NCBI GenBank assembly: GCA_030603445.1
Contig: JAUVXU010000018.1
Location: 1-26,707, forward strand
DNA: 26,707 nucleotides
Source of the DNA: Methanomicrobia archaeon
GTDB lineage: Archaea; Methanobacteriota_B; Thermococci; Methanofastidiosales; NM3
Direction of reading: 5' to 3'
Position 1 is the stretch's first letter. The number at the start of each line of letters is the position of its first letter. This document shows, one piece after another, positions 16,684 through 24,176 of the stretch. A program made the translations under genes and the position numbers. The notes under the pieces are model-generated. The model worked only from the letters and a program-made list of their open reading frames with translations. It had not been told where the DNA came from and made no database searches.

Positions 16684-17388
16684 TCAGGTTAATTCGCTCA
16701 CTTTCGCTATAATGGCATTTCTCTTAATGCTATCAATACCCTTTAAGCACGATGCCTTTGATGCGTAAGCCTGGCTGGATGCTATGATCTCCCCGTTAGG
16801 TGCTTTCAATCTGAATCTAAATTTGTCCTTAGAGTCGCGATATACCTCAAATTTAGGATATTTTACCCTATCTTTTCCTACGCCATGTTTTTGTTCGACA
16901 TGCTTGATGCCTAAATCAGTTATCTGCAGTTTCGATAAATATGGGCCCTTTAGCTTTATTAAAAATCCATTATATTTTAATCCTTCCAGAATAAATGATG
17001 CATCACTGCTGCTAATTCCCATCATGGAAATAAGCTTTTCCTCCGGAACGAAGTGTAGATTGCCTAATACGTATTCTTCATGTAAAATATCAAGTGCCTT
17101 TTGATTAAAAAAGCGATATAATTCACGCTCATTGGACATCTCAACATCCCCGCCGTTTATGGCATTGATGCCTTTCTTGCATAATTTTAGAAGAAATGAT
17201 GGCCCCGTTCCTTCTTCCTTTTGAACATATCCTTTACGCTCCAATTCAGTAGCAAATGGATGTATTTCATCAAGTGGCATGCCTAATCGCACGCACAATT
17301 CGCTTGAAGGCACGAAGTGAAGGGCGTCCTTATCATAATATTCATTCAGAATAGATAATATTTTCACATAAACGTCTTGGCTGGACAA
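16684..17388 (-). CDS. Tandem winged-helix protein fused to a YegP/DUF1508 domain
   Basis: This 234-residue protein has three parts. Two related winged-helix repeats come first: about 8-76 (ILNEYYDKDALHFVPSSEL, then LERKGYVQKE) and about 98-170 (ILHEEYVLGNLHFVPEEKL, then LKYNGFLIKL). The shared 'LHFVP' and similar ends show they arose by duplication. A YegP/DUF1508 domain follows (about 178-226: KFEVYRDSKDKFRFRLKAPN, then GEIIASSQAYASKASCLKGI). YegP domains are small beta-rich modules of unknown role, often in tandem. The start is TTG 17388, fixed by a perfect GGAGGT six nt upstream. It probably binds nucleic acid through the N-terminal part; that is inference from fold. Confidence 0.85.
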   Translation of the reverse strand: MSSQDVYVKILSILNEYYDKDALHFVPSSELCVRLGMPLDEIHPFATELERKGYVQKEEGTGPSFLLKLCKKGINAINGGDVEMSNERELYRFFNQKALDILHEEYVLGNLHFVPEEKLISMMGISSSDASFILEGLKYNGFLIKLKGPYLSKLQITDLGIKHVEQKHGVGKDRVKYPKFEVYRDSKDKFRFRLKAPNGEIIASSQAYASKASCLKGIDSIKRNAIIAKVSELT

Positions 17389-17479
17389 TAATATACCTCC
17401 ATTTTATAAAATATACATTATAGATTATTAAATATTATGCAATAGAAGCTTAATTTACAAAAAGAAATTAAATATGATC

Positions 17480-17575
17480 TTATAAGCCGTTTGGAGCACC
17501 ATAAATAAAGAAGACGCTTTGCTCGTGTTCTTTTACTAATACTACTTCTACGGGCAAAAATAGACATCTATTCAT
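17480..17575 (-). CDS. Possible 31-residue small protein
   Basis: An ATG-to-TAA frame encodes 31 residues, including LPVEVVLVKEHEQSVFFIYG. It stands out because its composition is protein-like and its sequence is richer in GC than its flanks. A TATA-like stretch (17582-17600) lies about 20-25 nt before the ATG, as for a leaderless gene. It sits between the candidate ncRNA and the YegP-fusion gene, all on one strand. It may be a real small gene, a remnant of a lost gene, or chance. Confidence 0.3.
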   Translation of the reverse strand: MNRCLFLPVEVVLVKEHEQSVFFIYGAPNGL

Positions 17576-17626
17576 TGTAAATTAAATATATTATATTATA
17601 GAACCATATGTTAATGCCATCCTAAT

Positions 17627-17840
17627 AAAAAAGTGAGCCAGCACCTCCAACAGAGTTGGATTCGAAGGTGTTTGTTCAGTACATTCACCTTTTCTTTTCA
17701 GGCACTGACTCGTGCAACAGTTCCCCACTTCCTCTCTTTCGAGACTGGCAGTTTTTTACATTTCTGCTCATGAAACACATATGATCGACGCTCCAGAATC
17801 AGTACAAGCCTGTTCTTTCACTCCCATATGCCGTTGCTAA
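17627..17840 (-). ncRNA. Candidate structured non-coding RNA, unassigned
   Basis: A block of about 215 nt, richer in GC than its very AT-rich flanks, has no convincing reading frame but much pairing on the minus strand. In transcript order there are: CATATG 17830-17825 pairing with 17783-17778 around a hairpin AGAACAG/CTG-A-TTCT (17816-17795); TCTC-GAAA-GAGA (17744-17733), a GNRA tetraloop; GCAC/GTGC (17715-17702); AAGGTG/CACCTT (17691-17686 with 17670-17665); and TCCAAC/GTTGGA (17660-17646). CACCT near 17670 can instead pair with AGGTG at 17646-17642, so two 3' structures exclude each other. A T-run (17632-17627) ends it. A TATA box at 17861-17870 fits a start near 17840. I found no match to RNase P, SRP or tRNA signatures. 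Confidence 0.55.
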
Positions 17841-17860
17841 AAGTACATATACTGGCAGAG

Positions 17861-17870
17861 TATAAATAGT
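17861..17870 (-). promoter_or_regulatory. TATA box for the candidate ncRNA
   Basis: On the minus strand this reads ACTATTTATA, preceded by an A-rich BRE-like stretch, about 25 nt before the first structured bases near 17840. A second TATA-like site slightly upstream (about 17878-17888) would start the RNA near 17858 and include a GCCAG that can pair with CTGGC at 17641-17637. Confidence 0.45.
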
Positions 17871-18119
17871 TTTCTTGACATAAATATTAGATATTTTTGT
17901 GTATCCGACCTACAAATAACCATATACATGTAAACTTATAGATTTCCCTCTAAAACCCATATGTCTATAATATCTAAATATACCAATAATTTGTTATGGC
18001 CCATAAATAATGTGATAACAATAATTTAATTTTTGATATAACTACCCATTATTTTTTTACATTTTGAATATTATTTTTTCTAACAATACCATAAGCAAAA
18101 AATAAACAGTGCAGATGCC
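17871..18119. other. AT-rich gene-free stretch
   Basis: I see no gene or RNA here. A minus-strand T-run (A-run at 18097-18102 on the plus strand) just beyond the stop of the 71-residue gene is a probable terminator for it. The rest is AT-rich without recognisable structure. Confidence 0.5.
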
Positions 18120-18335
18120 TCAATCAACTATATTTTCTCCTACGACCTCAAACCACGTCTCCTCAGTGTCTTTGTTGATCCAAAACATGACCATGCCTGC
18201 TTCAATTAGCATTGATGTTTCCTCAACTGATTTTTTAATGACGCTTGCAACATGCTGCGTGGCTTTCACTTTCGCTTCTTTATATGGTTCTATGTCTTTT
18301 ACAAAATAACATGTTAGGTTAGATGATTCTTCCAT
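18120..18335 (-). CDS. Unknown 71-residue protein
   Basis: This small soluble protein belongs to no family I recognise. It runs from MEESSNLTCYFVKD through a helical middle (VASVIKKSVEETSMLIEAGM) to a strand-rich end (MFWINKDTEETWFEVVG). I start it at ATG 18335. A TATA box (TTTAAA region, 18381-18390) predicts a transcript start near 18360, downstream of the in-frame ATG at 18374, and GGGGAT stands about eight nt before 18335. It is divergent from trmO. Confidence 0.65.
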   Translation of the reverse strand: MEESSNLTCYFVKDIEPYKEAKVKATQHVASVIKKSVEETSMLIEAGMVMFWINKDTEETWFEVVGENIVD

Positions 18336-18427
18336 AAAATAATCCCCAAGTATTATATGTAAGTGAGAAATCATGATGTCTATTTAAAACATTTGTGCAG
18401 GATTTGGATAATCTCAAAAAAAATTAC

Positions 18428-18454
18428 ACTTCTGTATAAATAATGATAAGAAGT
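18428..18454. promoter_or_regulatory. Inverted repeat in the 71-aa protein/trmO divergent region
   Basis: ACTTCT and AGAAGT, 15 nt apart, flank a TATA-like GTATAAATAATG. The trmO TATA box itself may be TTATAAAA (18468-18475), close enough to ATG 18498 for a leaderless message. An operator is possible but rests only on symmetry. Confidence 0.3.
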
Positions 18455-18497
18455 CCACTTAAGCAAATTATAAAAACAAACGACGTATAGACAAGCC

Positions 18498-18869
18498 ATG
18501 CCAAAAATAGTCGCAGAGATCTATCAAGTGGGTACAGTAACAGAAGTCCAGGATAATGTTTCCACCATAATCATATTCGATGAATATATGGATGCACTCT
18601 ACAAGATAGAGGAGATGGAATACTTGGACATACTTTTTTGGATACCTCTTAAACGAGATGTCTTAAAGGTACATCCAAAAGGAAATTCTTCAAATCCGCT
18701 GCGAGGTGTGTTTTCTACAAGAAGTCCGAAAAGACCAAATAATATAGGTGTCACGACAGTCAAACTTTTGCGTAGCAAGGGCAATACGCTTTATGTTGAA
18801 GGGCTAGATGCATTCAAAGACACAGCAGTAATTGATATCAAAAGTGGAAGAGATGCCAATGGACATTGA
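18498..18869 (+). CDS. trmO: tRNA t6A37 N6-methyltransferase TrmO (TsaA/YaeB/VirR family)
   Basis: In E. coli TrmO uses SAM to N6-methylate t6A at position 37 of tRNA-Thr. The 123 residues form the single beta-barrel domain of the family, with the signature GVFSTRSPKRPNNIGVTTVKL around residues 73-93 and the later LYVEGLDAFKDTAVIDIKSG. Two differences from the usual pattern stand out: RPNNIG where RPNPIG is common, and a short end after DIK (SGRDANGH) where DIKPY is common. I looked for a frameshift there and saw none. The last 11 nt overlap the MutS-like gene, which points to coupled translation. Confidence 0.87.
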   Translation: MPKIVAEIYQVGTVTEVQDNVSTIIIFDEYMDALYKIEEMEYLDILFWIPLKRDVLKVHPKGNSSNPLRGVFSTRSPKRPNNIGVTTVKLLRSKGNTLYVEGLDAFKDTAVIDIKSGRDANGH

Positions 18870-20874
18870 TTTAGTTGAGATTTACGGGGAGAAGATGGCA
18901 GGACAGCTTTCCCTTGCACTAGGGGACGGGGCTGTAGAAACTATAACACGATGTGAGATCGAGCGATTGCTGCAGGTGCCTGGATTAGGCAGGAAAAAAG
19001 CCCTTGCCATCATAAGAAAAGCATATGAATATACACACGGTGAGGCCTTTGATAACATTTTAACAGGCAATGCAGAAGCCACTTATGATAAGCTAATCAC
19101 ACTATTGCAATCATACCTTGTTACAGAAGGTGCAAAAAACAAACTGCATGTATATTTTCCTGTAAAGGATAAAGACACCATCATAACACGCCAGGACTAT
19201 TTTGAAAATGCAACGTGCATGTATAAGAAACTAGAAAGCAACTACCAAGAGCTAAAAATTCTTCTAAAACATATCTCAAGGATAAAGAACGTAGCTGTGA
19301 AGAAGTATCGTGATTATGTTGTTCTAACAGACTCCGAAGAATCTATGGCGCAACTAAAAAACCCATACTGCGATGTGCTGTTCATGTCATCGCCCGACGA
19401 GGCAAAATATGCACATAACTCTTATCCATTCGTGATTTATGTAAGGGGGCCTGATTCAAATCTAGCTGAATATGGGGATCAGTACGCTGATAGGAGTATA
19501 GATATAGAGGAGTTTGACCCTTCAAGCATCGTGCCGGATGCTGCTGTTAACAAATTTCTTCAAAATGAGGAGACGATAAAGGCAATTGAAAGATTTTTAT
19601 GGATTATAGGGGAGGAAGAATCATTTCTTAAAGAGATTTTGGGGCTTATCGACCAATACAAGAGCAAAGACGCCATAAAGGATAAAAAAATAACTCCTGA
19701 TGAATTTATAGAACTGCTAAAAACGAAGGAAAAGGAGCTAAACAAGAAACTAAGTGACACCATACAAGAGCGTGGGATAGGCATTAAGGCAAACGATCTT
19801 CTCCAACTTGTTTCGTCCCTTGGTGCAAGCGAGGATCCTGTGGAAGCGCTGAAAAGGAGCCTTCCTGAAGAGTTTGGCAATGTCTACCAGAGCTTGGTAA
19901 AAAAAGTAACAGAAGAAGTATATGGTCTATCCGGAATGGACATATCTTCCCTCTTCCCACAAGACTTCACTTATCCTGTTGTACTTGATAGTGAGAAAAT
20001 ATATGACATGCGCAGCGAGCTTGAGGCAAGTGACTTCAAGTCCCAGTATAAACTCAAGAAAGAAATAGCATCATATTCAAAAAAATGGGGAGATATAGAT
20101 CGCCTTTTTTTTGATGTTAGTGAATATGATTTCATGCTTGGCATCGGAAGGTTCATCAATGAAAATTGCTGCACGCGCCCAAGCTTTGTTAATAATGGGA
20201 TATCTTTTATCAATAGCAGTAATCCTTTCATAAAAAATCCTGTACCTATCTCCTACAAGCTTGGAGTTACAACGCATCACATGGCAACAGAAGACCGCAT
20301 CACTCTTCTTACAGGCGCCAATTCTGGAGGGAAGACAACGCTTCTGGAAACTGTGCTGGTATGCCAAATTCTAACTCAGATGGGATTTTTTGTGCCAGCT
20401 GAATCAATGCAAACAACAATCTATGAGAAGATACGTTACCTTGCAAAGGCAAAAAGCCAAAACGCAGGGGCGTTTGAGGCCACAATATCGTCACTTGTTC
20501 CAATCGCCATAGAAGGGGGGAAGCGTCTCATTCTCATTGATGAGCTTGAGTCTATCACAGAACCAGGAAGCGCGGCATGCATAATTGCAACACTAATAAA
20601 CATACTGCAGGGAAATGAGGATGCATTTGCCATAATCGTCACACATCTTGGGGACGAGATAGACAAGCTGTGTAATGTTCGGGTTGATGGAATTGGCGCA
20701 AATGGGCTTGATGATGACCTGAATCTGATAGTCGACAGACAACCGGCGTTTGGCACGATAGGAAAAAGCACGCCAGAGCTTATAGTGGAAAAATTATATA
20801 GGAAATCAGAAGGGGAGACGAAGAGGGTGTATGGCGAAATGCTAAAAAAATTAAAGGAAACACAGCAAGGCTAA
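18859..20874 (+). CDS. Archaeal MutS-like ATPase with N-terminal helix-hairpin-helix
   Basis: This 671-residue protein belongs to the archaeal MutS5/MutS2-like group. It starts with a helix-hairpin-helix (about 34-52, LLQVPGLGRKKALAIIRKAY) that likely binds DNA. A long middle follows, part of it coiled coil (about 240-300), then a MutS ATPase domain: Walker A GANSGGKTT (Lys 492), a segment containing QNAGAFEATISSL, Walker B LILIDELESITEPGSA, and a switch near VTHLGDE. No mismatch-binding domain and no C-terminal Smr nuclease are seen, so it is unlikely to do classical mismatch repair; branched DNA is a better guess. I use ATG 18859, with GGAAG upstream; ATG 18853 and TTG 18832 are also in frame. 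Its stop overlaps the argD stop. Confidence 0.88.
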   Translation: MDIDLVEIYGEKMAGQLSLALGDGAVETITRCEIERLLQVPGLGRKKALAIIRKAYEYTHGEAFDNILTGNAEATYDKLITLLQSYLVTEGAKNKLHVYFPVKDKDTIITRQDYFENATCMYKKLESNYQELKILLKHISRIKNVAVKKYRDYVVLTDSEESMAQLKNPYCDVLFMSSPDEAKYAHNSYPFVIYVRGPDSNLAEYGDQYADRSIDIEEFDPSSIVPDAAVNKFLQNEETIKAIERFLWIIGEEESFLKEILGLIDQYKSKDAIKDKKITPDEFIELLKTKEKELNKKLSDTIQERGIGIKANDLLQLVSSLGASEDPVEALKRSLPEEFGNVYQSLVKKVTEEVYGLSGMDISSLFPQDFTYPVVLDSEKIYDMRSELEASDFKSQYKLKKEIASYSKKWGDIDRLFFDVSEYDFMLGIGRFINENCCTRPSFVNNGISFINSSNPFIKNPVPISYKLGVTTHHMATEDRITLLTGANSGGKTTLLETVLVCQILTQMGFFVPAESMQTTIYEKIRYLAKAKSQNAGAFEATISSLVPIAIEGGKRLILIDELESITEPGSAACIIATLINILQGNEDAFAIIVTHLGDEIDKLCNVRVDGIGANGLDDDLNLIVDRQPAFGTIGKSTPELIVEKLYRKSEGETKRVYGEMLKKLKETQQG

Positions 20875-22079
20875 TGCTGTGTCATTATACGGCATACATC
20901 CTTTATCGTATCAACGGCCTCATCGATTTGTTCTTTGGATATCATAAGTGGCGGCACAAGACGCATAACGAATTCTCCTATGCTTCCCACAAGCAGGCCC
21001 TTCTCGGCGCATGCATCCTTAAATGATGATGCAAATGGCCTTGTAAATGACACGCCGACAAGCAGGCCCTTGCCCCGTATAGATTCTATACAATCATATG
21101 ATTCTTCTGATGCAGCAAGCAAGCGCATGGCATCACTTAGATATGCACCCATCTTGGCGGAGTTTTCCACAAGCCCTTCGTCCTTTATTACATCAAGGGT
21201 CGCAAGCGCGGCAGTGCATGCTAAGGGATTTCCTCCAAAAGTGCTTCCGTGATCCCCAGGGGAAAAAACTCTTGCAACATCATCAGTAGCAAGCGTTGCT
21301 CCTATTGGAAATCCACTTCCCAGCGCCTTTGCAAGTGTTATTATATCAGGGCGGATGCCAAAATGTTCGAATGCAAAGAATTTTCCTGTACGCCCCATGC
21401 CAGTTTGTACCTCATCAAATATTAGGAGCGTGCCTGTATCATTGCAAATGTCTCTTGCACAATTAACATATTCTTGTGAGGCAGGGATTATGCCGCCTTC
21501 ACCTTGGATGAGCTCAAGCATTACAGCTGCTGTTCTGTCGCATACTGTCTCTTTTAGCGCCTCAACATCGTTATAAGGCACATGGTGGAATCCTGCGGGG
21601 CGTGGCCCGAAACCTTTCTGGTACTTGGGCTGTCCTGTAGCTGTGACAGTTACAAGGGTCCTGCCATGAAAACTGTTTTTTGCTGTTATTACTTCAAAGT
21701 GTTTTTTTCCATGCACATGCGCCCATTTTCGGGCAAGCTTGATAGCTGTTTCATTTGCCTCAGCACCGCTGTTGCTAAAAAAGGCCTTGTCAAATCCGGA
21801 TATGTTACAAAGCCTCTTGGCAAGCTCCACTTCCTTTGGTATGCCATAAAGATTTGAGCAGTGTATTAGCTGCTTTGCTTGTTCGCATAGTGGCCCCGTC
21901 ACATTAGGGTGGCAATGGCCTGTTCCACAAACTGCAATACCTGCAATAAAATCAAGATATCTCTTGCCATTTATATCCCACACAGTTGCGCCTTTTCCCT
22001 TATCCAACCATATGGAAGGAGTATTAAATACACCAAGGATATTAGCATCAAAGTCATTTTTCAGCTGTTTTTCATCCAA
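20871..22079 (-). CDS. argD: Acetylornithine aminotransferase
   Basis: It transfers an amino group from glutamate to N-acetylglutamate semialdehyde, giving N-acetylornithine, with pyridoxal phosphate. The 402-residue class III aminotransferase shows the N-terminal GKGATVWDINGKRYLDFIAG, the cofactor-phosphate region FSNSGAEANETAIKLAR, the Asp in LLIFDEVQTGMGRTG, and the Schiff-base Lys 251 in TLAKALGSGFPIGA. It is the last gene of the arg operon, four nt after argB. The start is TTG 22079, preceded by GGGGGAT that overlaps the argB stop region. The TAG stop shares four bases with the opposite MutS-like stop. Confidence 0.96.
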   Translation of the reverse strand: MDEKQLKNDFDANILGVFNTPSIWLDKGKGATVWDINGKRYLDFIAGIAVCGTGHCHPNVTGPLCEQAKQLIHCSNLYGIPKEVELAKRLCNISGFDKAFFSNSGAEANETAIKLARKWAHVHGKKHFEVITAKNSFHGRTLVTVTATGQPKYQKGFGPRPAGFHHVPYNDVEALKETVCDRTAAVMLELIQGEGGIIPASQEYVNCARDICNDTGTLLIFDEVQTGMGRTGKFFAFEHFGIRPDIITLAKALGSGFPIGATLATDDVARVFSPGDHGSTFGGNPLACTAALATLDVIKDEGLVENSAKMGAYLSDAMRLLAASEESYDCIESIRGKGLLVGVSFTRPFASSFKDACAEKGLLVGSIGEFVMRLVPPLMISKEQIDEAVDTIKDVCRIMTQH

Positions 22080-22083
22080 GATT

Positions 22084-22947
22084 TTAATCCCCCTTTATCA
22101 TTGTGCCTATGCCTTCATCGGTCAGAAGCTCTATTAGAATTGCATGTTTTGTTCGCCCGTCTATTATATGCGCCTGAGGGACCTTGCCTTCTAGTGCTGT
22201 GATACAAGACTGCAGTTTTGGCAGCATGCCTCCGTTTAGCACACTGCTTCCAAGCAGCTCCCGCGCCCCTTCAAGAGATAACTCATGGATTAATGTTGAT
22301 GGATCTTTGATATCATGCATGATGCCGGTAACATCCGTTAAGCAGATGTATTTTTCTGCTCCAAGCGCGGCTGCTATATTCCCTGCAACGATGTCTGCAT
22401 TGATATTATAGCTAAAGCCATCTATTCCAAGGCCTATGGGAGATATAATTGGAATGTAACCCTCATCAACAATAACATGGATTATATGCGGGTCGATAGA
22501 CTCAACATCTCCTACATATCCGAGGTCTGCTGTGCTTGTCTCCTGTTTTTTCGCTTTTATGCTCCCTGCATCTTTCCCGGACAAACCTATGGCCTTTCCG
22601 CCAAGATGATTTATATTTGATACGATCTCTTTGTTCACCTTTCCGGAGAGCACCATTTCCACAAGTTCTAAAGAGTCTGCATCAGTCACCCTAAGTCCAG
22701 ATAGGAATTTGGGTTCTTTTCCAACCATTTTCATGAGTCTGTTTATTTCTGGGCCTCCTCCATGAACGACCACAGGTTTTATGCCTGCGTGCTTAAGGAA
22801 AAGCAGATCTTTTGCAAACGCCTTTTTTAAGTCATCATCAACCATTGCATGGCCGCCATACTTTATCACAACTATCTTGTTGTGGAATTGCATGATGTAA
22901 GGGATGGCCTCTATTAAGATTTCAGCCCGTAGTTGTATATCCTTCAT
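22084..22947 (-). CDS. argB: Acetylglutamate kinase
   Basis: It phosphorylates N-acetylglutamate with ATP. This amino-acid kinase fold has the N-terminal VVIKYGGHAM (catalytic Lys), the substrate loop KPVVVHGGGPEIN, the region AGSIKAKKQ, and a C-terminal segment NGGMLPKLQSCITAL with the conserved Lys. The length is 287 from ATG 22947, which has AAGGG five nt upstream and matches where homologues begin (MKDIQLRAEILIEAIPYI). GTG 22959, overlapping the argJ stop as GTGA, is the alternative and would add four residues. I see no clear arginine-feedback N-terminal helix, but I cannot exclude feedback control. Confidence 0.96.
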   Translation of the reverse strand: MKDIQLRAEILIEAIPYIMQFHNKIVVIKYGGHAMVDDDLKKAFAKDLLFLKHAGIKPVVVHGGGPEINRLMKMVGKEPKFLSGLRVTDADSLELVEMVLSGKVNKEIVSNINHLGGKAIGLSGKDAGSIKAKKQETSTADLGYVGDVESIDPHIIHVIVDEGYIPIISPIGLGIDGFSYNINADIVAGNIAAALGAEKYICLTDVTGIMHDIKDPSTLIHELSLEGARELLGSSVLNGGMLPKLQSCITALEGKVPQAHIIDGRTKHAILIELLTDEGIGTMIKGD

Positions 22948-22955
22948 AACACCCT

Positions 22956-24176
22956 TCACGTCCTGTAATGTGCATTTATTTTCACATATTCACTTGTAAG
23001 GTCGCATCCCCACGCCTTTGCGGATGATGAACCATTTTTTAAATCAACTATAAAAGTGAGATATTCTTTTTGCATAAGCTTTTGCGCCTTTTTTTCGGAG
23101 TAGTTTGTGGGGCTTCCATCCTCAAAAAGAGCAAGTGCATCCTCTTCTGCTGCAATTGTGAGCTTCATTGAGCTTGGATTAAAATATGCATTCGAATAGC
23201 CTGCGGCACATACTATCCTGCCCCAGTTTGGGTCTCCCCCATGAACAGCGGATTTGACAAGACTTGATGAAACAATGGACTTCCCGATCTTTCTTGCATC
23301 TAAAAGCGTTGGAGCATTTATTACATGCACCTCAAACATTTTAGATGCCCCTTCGCCATCCTTGACTATCATCTTCGCTAACGTTTCGTTTACAGTGTCA
23401 AGTGCAGCTAGAAACTTGTCGTATTCTGCAGAGCCAAGTGTTATAGGGGAATTTCCTGCCTTGCCGTTTGCCAAGACCACGACCATGTCGTTTGTGCTGG
23501 TATCCCTATCAACACTTATCATATTATACGTCTTATCAACAGATGAGCTAAGCGCCATTGACAACACGTCGGATGATATAAGGGCGTCCGTTACTATGAA
23601 TGATAGCATCGTTGCCATATTGGGGTGTATCATGCCAGAACCTTTTGCTATTGCACCAATTGTTACAATAGTATTGCCAAGGTCTGCTTTTACAACAACT
23701 TCTTTTACGATTGTATCAGTTGTCAATATGCCTTCTGCTGCCTCTGCCCCACATTCTTTTCCTAATCTATCCGACACAAAATAAATGGCCTTTGTTATCT
23801 TATCCATAGGAAGAGGCATGCCTATAACGCCAGTTGATGCCACAACCACGTCATCAGGTGCGCACTCCAATACATGTGATGCTACAGATGCCATTGTATG
23901 AGCGTCCTTAATGCCCTGCTCCCCAGTGCATGCATTTGCAACACCGCTATTGCAGATAATTGCTTGTGCCTTTCCATTTTTCAAATTATCTTTTGTAACA
24001 AGAAGGGGTGCTGCTATGACCTTGTTCGTTGTATATACTGCTGCAACGTTACAAATTGTATCACTTTTGATTATTGTGAAGTCCTTGCGCTTTTTACGCA
24101 AGTTGCAATGCGCCCCAAATGCGTTAAACCCTGGAACAGACCATATGTGGCCATCAACTACAGTTACTTCATTCAT
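22956..24176 (-). CDS. argJ: Ornithine acetyltransferase / glutamate N-acetyltransferase
   Basis: ArgJ moves the acetyl group from N-acetylornithine to glutamate, closing the acetyl cycle; bifunctional members also use acetyl-CoA. The 406-residue precursor cleaves itself before the Thr in KGSGMIHPNMATML (Thr 189), which becomes the N-terminal nucleophile of the beta chain. ASTGVIGMPLPM and GGDPNWGRIVCAAGYS are further signatures. Whether it is mono- or bifunctional cannot be decided here; no argA-type synthase or argE is seen in the window. ATG 24176 overlaps the argC stop as ATGA and has AGGTG seven nt upstream, which fixes the start. Confidence 0.96.
   Translation of the reverse strand: MNEVTVVDGHIWSVPGFNAFGAHCNLRKKRKDFTIIKSDTICNVAAVYTTNKVIAAPLLVTKDNLKNGKAQAIICNSGVANACTGEQGIKDAHTMASVASHVLECAPDDVVVASTGVIGMPLPMDKITKAIYFVSDRLGKECGAEAAEGILTTDTIVKEVVVKADLGNTIVTIGAIAKGSGMIHPNMATMLSFIVTDALISSDVLSMALSSSVDKTYNMISVDRDTSTNDMVVVLANGKAGNSPITLGSAEYDKFLAALDTVNETLAKMIVKDGEGASKMFEVHVINAPTLLDARKIGKSIVSSSLVKSAVHGGDPNWGRIVCAAGYSNAYFNPSSMKLTIAAEEDALALFEDGSPTNYSEKKAQKLMQKEYLTFIVDLKNGSSSAKAWGCDLTSEYVKINAHYRT

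Noticed and set aside
17640-17675. tRNA T-loop-like TTCGAATCC on the minus strand
   Set aside because: The bases around it do not form a T-stem, and no acceptor, D or anticodon stems are found at tRNA spacing.
17700-17760. GAGAGGAAG reminiscent of RNase P helix P4
   Set aside because: The full P4 strand (GGAAAGUC type) and its ACAGAA partner near the 3' end are missing.
17633-17772. Plus-strand GTG ORF of about 46 codons across the ncRNA block
   Set aside because: Low-complexity, Phe/Ser-rich product without a ribosome site; the hairpins explain the sequence better.
18800-18870. Frameshift at the end of trmO
   Set aside because: The MutS-like frame does not restore the usual DIKPY ending, and the overlap looks like ordinary coupled translation.
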